Assembly: GCA_030180135.1 (NCBI GenBank)
Contig: CM058231.1
Span: 55,500,235 to 55,564,234, forward strand
DNA from: Orychophragmus violaceus
Taxonomy: Eukaryota > Streptophyta > Magnoliopsida > Brassicales > Brassicaceae
Reading direction: 5' to 3'
DNA: 64,000 nucleotides
Numbering within the stretch: the stretch's first letter is position 1; each line of letters opens with the position of its first letter. Below, piece after piece: positions 57,345 to 64,000 of this stretch. Below the pieces are notes generated by a model. That model was not told the origin of the DNA. It saw only the letters and a list, made by a program, of their open reading frames with translations, and made no database searches. Made by a program: the position numbers and the translations under genes.

Positions 57345-57980
57345 TGTTGGAATTGTGTCCAGTAATCTCGGTACTGTCTCTAGAAAGTAAGAGTATGTCA
57401 ATGATCAGACATAAGTCATATAATGCTGGGGGTCATGATGGCTTGCTAGAGTCCGCTCATGATCTATAAGTCTTGGACTTATTGCCTTTATTATATGATC
57501 CCATATGGGTCACACGCCTAAGCTAACGGGAAAATACGAAGGAACGGCTTAGCAGAAGTACGGTAAAAGTGCTAGGCATTTACTGTATCAAGAGAGTCTA
57601 AAGGGCCTGATTAAATCCATGGGATTTAATCAGAACTGAGAATTGGGCCCAAAAGCCCATGAGAACTAGGAGAGATTTTAATGAATAAAATCAGACCTAG
57701 GTCTCTAATTTCCTCAGCTTTTTGCGCCACCCACAGCCTCTCTCTGCGCCTCCCTGTCGTCTGGTCTAGCAGCCAATTCCCGAGCGTGCGTGTGTGAACC
57801 TTTGGAGGATTCATCCCTTGATGCATCTCTCTGATCTCTGACCTGTTCTACTTCTTCCGCTGCAACAAACAGGTAAAAGGTGAGATCATCTATGTTTCTA
57901 TTACAAGAGAACCTAGATCTGTATGTTTAGGGTGATATGAATCTGTGAATTGAATCAGGATCATCTAAACATTTCCAACA
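57345..57980 (+). repeat. Copia-4 3' LTR
   Basis: Looks identical to 50590-51225; followed by TSD ATATG. Confidence 0.93.
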
Positions 57981-57985
57981 ATATG

Positions 57986-58940
57986 TGCATGCAAAGAGAA
58001 TTTCTTTTTTGAGTATTTTCCTCACGGGTCCTAAGCATCCAAAGCGGTCGCTCGATGTATTTCATCAGCCCCTGGTACATGAGCTGAAGAAGTTGTGGTC
58101 CACCGATGTTCCAACGTATGACTGTTCAAGGAAAAATAATTTCACAATGCAAGCGATTATTATGTGGATGATAAGCGACTTTCCCGCATATGAAATATTA
58201 TCAGGTTGGACTACTCACGAGAGTCTAGCGCAATCATATTGCAAGAATAGGACATAAGCATTTCAGTTGATACATGTTCGGAAAACATGATGGTTTGACT
58301 GTCACCGACGATTTCTACCAAGCAACCATCCATATAGGAGAAACAAGAAATTGTTTAAGAAAAACAAAGTCGTCCGTCTGCCACCGCTAGTTTATCTATA
58401 TGGGGAACAACCTGAGGATGAAATTGATCACTATGGGGTACAGAAAATAGTTAGGCGGGGAGGAAATTGGCACACACACATCAGCTAACATGCCCAAATA
58501 TATGGTGAAAACCATAGTTGTCATAAGAAAAGCATTATTTTTGAACAACCTTAGTGGAAGAATCATCTCCTGAGACACAAACTTGATGTGATGCATATTA
58601 AGAAAAACTTCTTTGATAACATCATGCATACACTGTTGAATGTGTCGGGAAGAACTAAAGATAAAAAGAATCAAGGTTGGACTTTCCTTATATTTGTGCA
58701 CGAAACAAGTTGCATATCACATCAGGCGGAGTTGCACCAGTTCGTATATTTTAGTTGACTTCATAAGCTAAATCGGCCTTGTTCGATTGGGAGAAAATAG
58801 ATGTTTGTTTCCCAGATGGTTGAACAAGGGAAAAAAATTCTCAGGAATGAAGATTCATGATTGTCATGTGTTCTGCGATGACTACTTTCCTTTTCTTTTA
58901 CTGAACCCTTTCCCGAGAAAGTAAACGAATCACTTGCAGA
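57986..58940 (+). pseudogene. CACTA-1 TNP2 transposase, part 2
   Basis: Resumes the TNP2 domain: GPKHPKRSLDVFHQPLVHEL, YDCSRKNNFTMQAIIMWMIS, DFPAYEILSGWTTHESLAQS, a stop at 58255-58257, WFDCHRRFLPSNHPYR, RLPPLVYLYGEQPEDEIDHY and a decayed stretch to about 58940. TNP2 is the catalytic transposase of En/Spm elements. Several stops follow after 58255. Confidence 0.87.
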
Positions 58941-59014
58941 TATGTCAACTAAAAAATGTTTTTGACTATCGTGTAATTGTTTAAGGTACGTAAGCTAACG
59001 TATATAAATATATG

Positions 59015-59580
59015 ATTCTTGTGCCAGGTATAGAATCATTTATTCAAGATCTCAGCACACACACTCTATCGGAAGATATCATTGCACAATTACATGCTAA
59101 TATTCTTATACTGCTATGCAATTTGGAGAAGATCTTTCCGCCGTCCTTTTTGATGTCATGGAATATTTCCCTATCAATATCCTACATGAAGCAGAACTAG
59201 GTGGACTTATTCAATTTGGTGGATGTATCCATTTGAGCGTTTCATGAAACATTTGTAAGGAGAAGGGAAAAAATCCAGCAAGGGTACATGGGTCTATTGT
59301 CGCAGGGAGTCTAACAGAAGAAACGTCTCACTTTACATCATACTATTTCACTATAAAAGTCCACACACGTAAGAGAAGGCCACCGATATACGTTGATGGT
59401 AGTGTGGGACGAGCATATCCAGTTGATGATGTTCTAGACATATTTTCACTTATTGGTCGTTTAAGTGGTAGATTGAAAATTGTATGGTGGAGTAGTGCTG
59501 AAGACAGTCATAGCACACATACGTACATCCTTCTAAATGCTGAGGATGTTTGTCCTTTTGAGAAGTATATATATATATGG
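59015..59580 (+). pseudogene. CACTA-1 DUF4218 region
   Basis: Blocks IESFIQDLSTHTLSEDIIAQ, LCNLEKIFPPSF, a frame change near 59150, then FERFMKHLKEKGKNPARVHG-like (with a shift) and THTYILLNAEDVCPFEK (59518-59568). This matches the order of the DUF4218 domain that follows TNP2 in plant CACTA transposases. Decayed. Confidence 0.75.
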
Positions 59581-59960
59581 TACATTAATAGTCAAACATT
59601 TTTTATTAAATTTTCTATTAAATTTGGTTTAATTTTATTATTAAATTTTATTTTAATTTTCGAATTTAATTATATATAAATAATATAAATAATTTTTAGT
59701 CAATAATATATTTATGATTCGTCGTTAATTTGACGTAAAATTAAAGACGAAAGAACGACAAATATCTTTATGACGAAATAACAACGAAATTAGATAACGA
59801 TGAATTAATGACGAACATCTTAACGACCGTTTAGCGACGAAATATATAGCGACGATCTAACGTCGAATTCTTTAACGACAAGTTAAAGACTACTATTTAT
59901 TAAATATATATTTTGGTTATGTCATTGATTTAATGTTAATTCTTTGCTAAATTAGCCACG
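59581..59960. repeat. AT-rich sequence with subterminal-type repeats
   Basis: Starts with TATATATATA-like and TTTTATTAAATTTT stretches (59565-59700). From 59710 to 59900 it has many AACGACGAA / GCGACGAAAT-like units in both orientations, similar to the left CACTA-1 end. Probably the right subterminal region; no TIR seen. Confidence 0.6.
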
Positions 59961-59965
59961 AATTA

Positions 59966-61575
59966 ATGATGTCGTGTGTTTCATTAGATCCTCCTATGAT
60001 TGGTGGATTGAAGTCCCACGATCATCATGTGCTTCTCCAAAACCTCCTATCAGTTGCTTTGAGAGGATTGCTACCAAATGGTCCTAGGATTGCAGTGATT
60101 AGACTCTGTAGCTTCTTCAAAAGGTTGCGTCAGAGAGTTGTTGATCCAAAGAAGCTGCTATTACTGGAGGCTGAGTGTGTAGAGACCTTTTGCCAATTAG
60201 AAAGATATTTTCCCCTATCCATGTTTGATATAATGTTCCATCTGCCAATACATCTAGCAAGGGAGGCTCGTTTGGCTGGACATGTTCACTTCAGATGGAT
60301 GTACCCATTCGAAAGGTACTCATGTTTTTAATTATCTTATTGTCTTGCTTGTGTTGTCTGCTTCAGTTGAGTAACATAATTTCTGCTTCTCTGTTTTAGC
60401 TATAGGTACATCAAAACATTAAAGGAATATGTAAAGAACTATGAAAGACCAGAAGCGTGTATGGCTGAAGGGTATGTGGCTGGAGAGTGTATTGCATTCT
60501 GCATGGAGTTCCTACAAAGTTCAGTTCCGGTTCAAGAAACAATAAACCGAAATGAAGATATTGAATGCTCTGACCGCATACTTGAAGGCCGCCCATTCCA
60601 AATGTATGCTCATGTTGTATTAACTGATAAAGAGCGAGAGATCGCTCATCGATATGTTCTAATGAATATGGCATTGATGAACCCATATGTAGAGTAAGTT
60701 TATCCCTTGTCTCAAATCTTATCTTATAGTTTTAATCAGTGTTTTGAACTAACCTTATGATATTGTGTAACAATATGCATTTAGAAGAACTACAATTAAA
60801 GGATGTTAGGTGTTCTAGAAGTGAGGATCTTTTATGGAAATTACATACAGACAGGTTCTCACAGTGGGTAAAAGAAAAGGTTAGATCGTATAACCAAGTA
60901 AATATTAGACTATTTTCATCTGGTTATTTATTAACTTCATTTGTTATATTGTATTTGTAGATCCCTTCTAGCTCAGAAGACCATTCGGAAAAATTAAAAT
61001 GGTTGGCATATGGACCAAGGAATGTAGCTCAAACCTATAAGGGGTTTGTAATTAACGGTCACAGATTTCACACCGAGGACTTAAAGCGCAAGACTCAAAA
61101 TAGTGGAGTAAGTTATGAGGCCTTTACCATGTGTAGAGCTAGTGCAAGAGATAACAAACATATGGCTGACATGGTTGTCTACTATGGAGTAATACAGCAA
61201 ATCATTTTGCTAGATTACCACAAGTTTGAGATTCCACTATTCAGGTGCAAGTGGGCCAACAAAGGAAATGGTGTAAAAGAAGAAGAAGGATTTACACTAG
61301 TGAATCTGAATGTCAACCATTCTGCGTATATCCAAGATCCTTATATTTTGGCTTCGCAGGCGAGACAAGTATTTTATTCCAGGGATGATGATTCAAATTG
61401 GTCAGTAGTGATGAAGGCTCCACCGAGAGGGTATCATGAGCTTGAGACAGAGGCAGAGTTTTTTGTTGCACCTCAGTGTTTTCTGGAAAGTGAAGATTTG
61501 GGGAATGAGATTTCTGATGACGAGAGTTTCTTTGATAGAGAAGATTGTGAAGGAGTCTTAGTAGTGGATCAATAG
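59966..61575 (+). pseudogene. Second CACTA-type transposase gene: DUF4218 and DUF4216 exons
   Basis: Exon 1 runs from about 59966 (or from 59988 after an AG) to 60315: GLKSHDHHVLLQNLL, GPRIAVIRLCSFFKRL, REARLAGHVHFRWMYPFER. The intron is 60316-60405. Exon 2 is 60406-60693: ACMAEGYVAGECIAFCMEFL, AHVVLTDKEREIAHRYVLMN. Exon 3, about 60774-60879, encodes LEELQLKDVRCSRSEDLLWK. Exon 4, 60961-61575, is the DUF4216 part (LAYGPRNVAQTYKGFVINGH, DYHKFEIPLFRCKWANKGNG). Donors and acceptors fit except the acceptor of intron 2: the nearest AGs give the wrong frame, and CAA stands where CAG is expected (60771-60773). The TNP2 part is missing. Better kept than CACTA-1, but likely a pseudogene. Confidence 0.75.
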
Positions 61576-61718
61576 GGATAGGCTTACTTTTAAAATCTTT
61601 CTCGTATATTTGAACATTTAGTTCTGTATAACTTATACATGATCTGTTTTGATATATATTGTGTTTTTGACTGACTTAGGCATTCCAAATTCTAATCATC
61701 ATCAATGATTTTAATTTA

Positions 61719-61951
61719 GAGGATGTAGTAGTTGCTGAGTGTCATATGTGTTCAACTGATCCGAAGGAAATGGTCAACAATATTGCTATTGGACCCGGTG
61801 CTGCAATGATGAAGGTTGTTAAGGTGGTTAAGAAAGATGCTTACCAATGGAGACCAACTCCTGACATGTATATGATGGAGCATGCACTTCAAGAGTATGT
61901 TGTCTGGCCTATTCAAAAGATACAGTTGGCTACTCCTCCTGGAAAATGATC
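61719..61951 (+). pseudogene. DUF8039-like repeat 1
   Basis: After an AG acceptor at 61718, a frame reads MVNNIAIGPGAAMMKVVKVV, QWRPTPDMYMMEHALQ and YVVWPIQKI, ending at TGA 61947-61949. This looks like the DUF8039-type module near the C-terminus of plant Ptta/En-Spm transposase-like proteins. A Ser/Pro-rich stretch (about 61950-62005) continues past the stop. Confidence 0.6.
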
Positions 61952-62088
61952 ATCACCGAAAGCATCATCACCTATATCATCATCACAAAAAGCAACATCA
62001 CCTGGGGTATTATTCTGTTACTACAATTTAACTTAATATGATGTTTTTGAAGGTCGCAGGAAGTTTAATTCTTGTTGTGCTGTGTAGA

Positions 62089-62360
62089 GCAACAACTCAT
62101 CAGGTCAGAAGAAAGAGAAGTGCTCATTGTTGGACTTAGAAAATTCAGGAGAGATCGTTACAGAAGGCAAAGTTCTTTCATCCAATCCAGAAGACAAAGT
62201 CCACTTTGTCCCCTTAGGGCCTGATGCTACCAAGGTATGGATTCAAGTTGTAAAGAATGGAAAGGCCAAAGTATGGCGACCAAATGGAGAAGTTGAATGC
62301 ATTGATGATGCTTTGGGTACAACAGTAGAATGGCCTAATGAGAAACTTGTTTTTACATGA
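62089..62360 (+). pseudogene. DUF8039-like repeat 2, C-terminal exon
   Basis: Following GTGTAG (acceptor, about 62088) an open frame of about 90 codons ends with TGA 62358-62360. It contains HFVPLGPDATKVWIQVV, KVWRPNGEVECIDDALG and TVEWPNEKLVFT. It repeats the layout of the previous module (GPxA.KV, WRP, AL, V.WP). Most likely the last exon of the same transposase-like gene. Confidence 0.6.
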
Positions 62361-62569
62361 GGTTGTGATGATAGAAGTTAATTTATAAACCTATGTGTTA
62401 TTCTAGAATGGTGGGTATGTTTATGTTCGAATATTTTATTTTCTGTTGACTTGAATATGTTTTACAAAGTTGTCCTCTGTTTTTTGTTTTTACATTTGTC
62501 CAAAAAAATTTTTTAGTTAGAAGTGTAAACTTTAAAATAAATATTAGACAAGAACATATACCCTAAATC
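62361..62569. other. Intergenic, nothing recognised
   Basis: AT-rich 3' flank of the transposase-like gene with possible poly(A) signals (AATAAA-like near 62536). No gene seen. Confidence 0.4.
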
Positions 62570-62960
62570 TAACATGTAAATAAAACCTAAACCCTAAAAA
62601 AAAATAACTAGATTTTTTGAAAATAAAACTAAACCCTAAACCCTAACACATAACCTCTGAAACCCTAAACTCTAATTTAGAAACCTAAAACAAATTAAAA
62701 TGAAAACTAAAAGATAAACTCTAAATCGAAAATGTAAATCTTTAAAAATAAAATACTAAACCCTAACACATAACCCCTTAAACCCTAAATTCTAATTTAG
62801 AAACCTAAAACTAACCTCTTAACACTAACAGTAAACCCTATATATGTATACATTAAAACTAAATTAAAAATAAACATTTTCTAATCCCTAAATCATTAAC
62901 CCAAAGGATAGAAACATGAAACCATAAACCCTAAATCCTAATCCCCTAAAATCTGAACCA
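62570..62960. repeat. Degenerate telomere-like repeats (CCCTAAA type) with 120-bp duplication
   Basis: Many AAACCCTAA, CCCTAAACCCTAA and near variants, plus AAACCTAAA. The phrase AAACCCTAACACATAACC occurs at 62638 and again at 62758, and the following 40 bp also match (AATTTAGAAACCTAAAAC), giving a tandem duplication of 120 bp. Such interstitial telomere-like tracts often lie upstream of plant genes. Confidence 0.8.
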
Positions 62961-62989
62961 CAAAAGGTTACAAACCCAAGTATTATTGT

Positions 62990-64000
62990 TAAGTTAATAT
63001 AGTAAATCTATTGGGCCTTTACCATAATTAACTAAAAACTTATCCTTTTGTGTTAATATATCGAGAAGAAACCTAATATCTTCGTTTTTGTTTCTCAGAA
63101 CAAAGATAGGGTTTCTCTTCTTCGTTGTCTCTCGTCTCTTAACCGAACTGGGTTCTCATCGGCTTCCGTCTGCCCACCGGTGAATTCCTATCTATCTCTG
63201 TATCTTTCTCAATATCTATGTATCTCTCTCAAGCTCACTGACCCTTAAATTAATACTCACTGTGATTTAGGGTTTGTATCTCAATATTCGAAGACGTTTC
63301 TTATCCTTCGCCGTTTCCAGGTATCTATCGCTGTATCTCTCGCACAATCGCATCTATCTCTAAACTGTTTCTTTAGGCATCTCGTCTCTAATCTGTTTCT
63401 TTCGGCATCTTATCTGACATTCGTCTAAGTTTTGTGTCTAATTTAAGTTGATTTTTTTCTGTACTGAACTCTATGTTGCCTTTCTGGTTGTATATTGATG
63501 ATTCCTCTGTGATTTATGTGGATGAGTTTATAGCTACTTGTCTCACTTCTCAGTTATATTGATTTTGACAGAGATTGAAGAACTAAGGAAGAAACTCGAG
63601 AAGTAGGAGCGTTTAGAAGCACCCACCCAGAAGGTTACGTCTTTCCCTTAATATCTTTAAAACCCCTTAGATGAGACTATTACTAGACAACATCTGATAG
63701 ATTTCTCTGTCTGCAGGTTCATAAATTTTGTGTTTTTGCTTCAATTTAGGGTTTCATATCAAGGGTAATATTTCTTAACTGATTTACTGTCACATATGGT
63801 TATCTGGAATTCACTAAGAAATTTGTATCCGTAGCCTTAGCCCTTCAAAGTTTAATGACTGATCGAGCATTCGTTCTTGTCATTTGAAACAGATATCAAG
63901 AAGAAGCTGTCTCCCTAATCTCCGAAAGGTAATTGACATATTTGTTCTGGTTTTAGTTCAATTTTTCGTTGTCTAAATATTAACTTAGTGTTGCTTTACG
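62990..64000 (+). promoter_or_regulatory. Possible promoter and intron-rich 5' leader of a plant gene or pseudogene
   Basis: A TTGGGCCTTT site (63010-63020; TGGGCC is a site II-like element) is followed by AGGGTTTCTCTTCTTCG (63108-63124), a TC-rich leader, several GTATCT...CAG-like intron borders and AGGGTTT boxes (63268, 63749). A short block at 63571-63633 reads EIEELRKKLEK, a TAG stop, ERLEAPTQK, followed by a GTTACG donor. TGGGCC plus AAACCCTA boxes are typical of housekeeping and ribosomal protein promoters. No long frame is visible before the window ends, so the gene is unknown. Confidence 0.4.

Larger units (their letters stand above)
50590..57980 (+). mobile_element. Copia-4: full-length copia, identical LTRs, decayed pol
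   Basis: LTRs 50590-51225 and 57345-57980 (636 bp, no difference found by eye), TSD ATATG (50585-50589, 57981-57985), PBS at 51227-51240 and a polypurine tract before 57345. Inserted in the CACTA-1 transposase. Gag is almost open (one stop); pol is degenerate. LTR family as in Copia-3; body as in Copia-2. Confidence 0.93.
50219..59950 (+). mobile_element. CACTA-1: En/Spm-type DNA transposon remnant, split by Copia-4
   Basis: Begins with the terminal motif CACTACAAGAAAACA and subterminal phrases (AGCGACGAAATTTAGCAACG). It then has a TNP2 transposase in two halves around Copia-4, a decayed DUF4218 region, and AT-rich sequence full of AACGACGAA-like subterminal repeats (59690-59900). The opposite terminus (CTTGTAGTG) is not visible, so the right boundary is uncertain. 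The N-terminal part of the transposase is missing because TNP2 starts within 200 bp of the TIR. Confidence 0.75.

Noticed and set aside
59581..60000. Right-hand CACTA terminus
   Set aside because: I searched for CTTGTAGTG-type ends and found none, so I give no TIR and only an approximate boundary.

Overview
The window is plant nuclear DNA, most likely from a Brassicaceae pericentromeric or other heterochromatic region. The grounds are Athila-, Tat- and copia-type LTR retrotransposons, an En/Spm (CACTA) transposon, CCCTAAA-type telomere-like repeats, and a captured gene fragment resembling an Arabidopsis-type DUF1191 membrane protein. I cannot name the species. No clearly functional single-copy host gene is visible. 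Almost everything is nested mobile DNA, and the nesting can be read from element ends and target-site duplications (TSDs).

Outer layer (1-50218): an old Tat-lineage Ty3/gypsy element (Tat-C, minus strand) has pol and gag remnants at 1-3409 and its 5' leader, primer-binding site and 5' LTR at 49072-49776. It is split by a + strand Athila element (Athila-1, 3410-49066, TSD ATTTG). Athila-1 carries four kinds of insertion. A Pack-MULE-like element (6210-7965, 10-bp TSD) holds a DUF1191-type gene fragment. A minus-strand copia element (Copia-1, 9891-17453) itself contains a solo LTR (10923-11564, TSD CAATT). A minus-strand Athila 3' end (Athila-2, 18040-19243) is followed by a rearranged pair of Tat elements, Tat-A (19244 to about 28435, minus) and Tat-B (33009-46178, plus). 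These lie head to head around a truncated copia (Copia-3, about 28436-33008). Tat-B integrase is split by a further copia (Copia-2, 33573-40991, TSD CTTTA). Tat-A and Tat-B each carry a long intron-containing ORF antisense to pol, between pol and the 3' LTR.

Right layer (49777-62400): an RNase H fragment of LINE type (minus) abuts a CACTA terminus at 50219. The CACTA transposase (TNP2) is split by a full-length copia with LTRs that look identical (Copia-4, 50590-57980, TSD ATATG), and continues with TNP2, a decayed DUF4218 domain and subterminal-type repeats to about 59950. A second, better preserved CACTA-type gene (DUF4218, DUF4216, then DUF8039-like repeats) follows at about 59966-62360.

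Right end (62500-64000): degenerate telomere-like CCCTAAA repeats with a 120-bp duplication, then about 1 kb resembling the promoter and intron-rich 5' leader of a plant housekeeping gene or pseudogene.

Most interesting signals: (1) a recurrent palindrome family (TGTCGRYCGACA and TGCATCGATCGATGCA types) found in unrelated element families; (2) two recent copia copies that share the same decayed pol but carry different LTR families; (3) a perfect stem kept with one compensated base pair in the 3' region of four copia elements; (4) the antisense Tat ORF; (5) the gene-capturing MULE.
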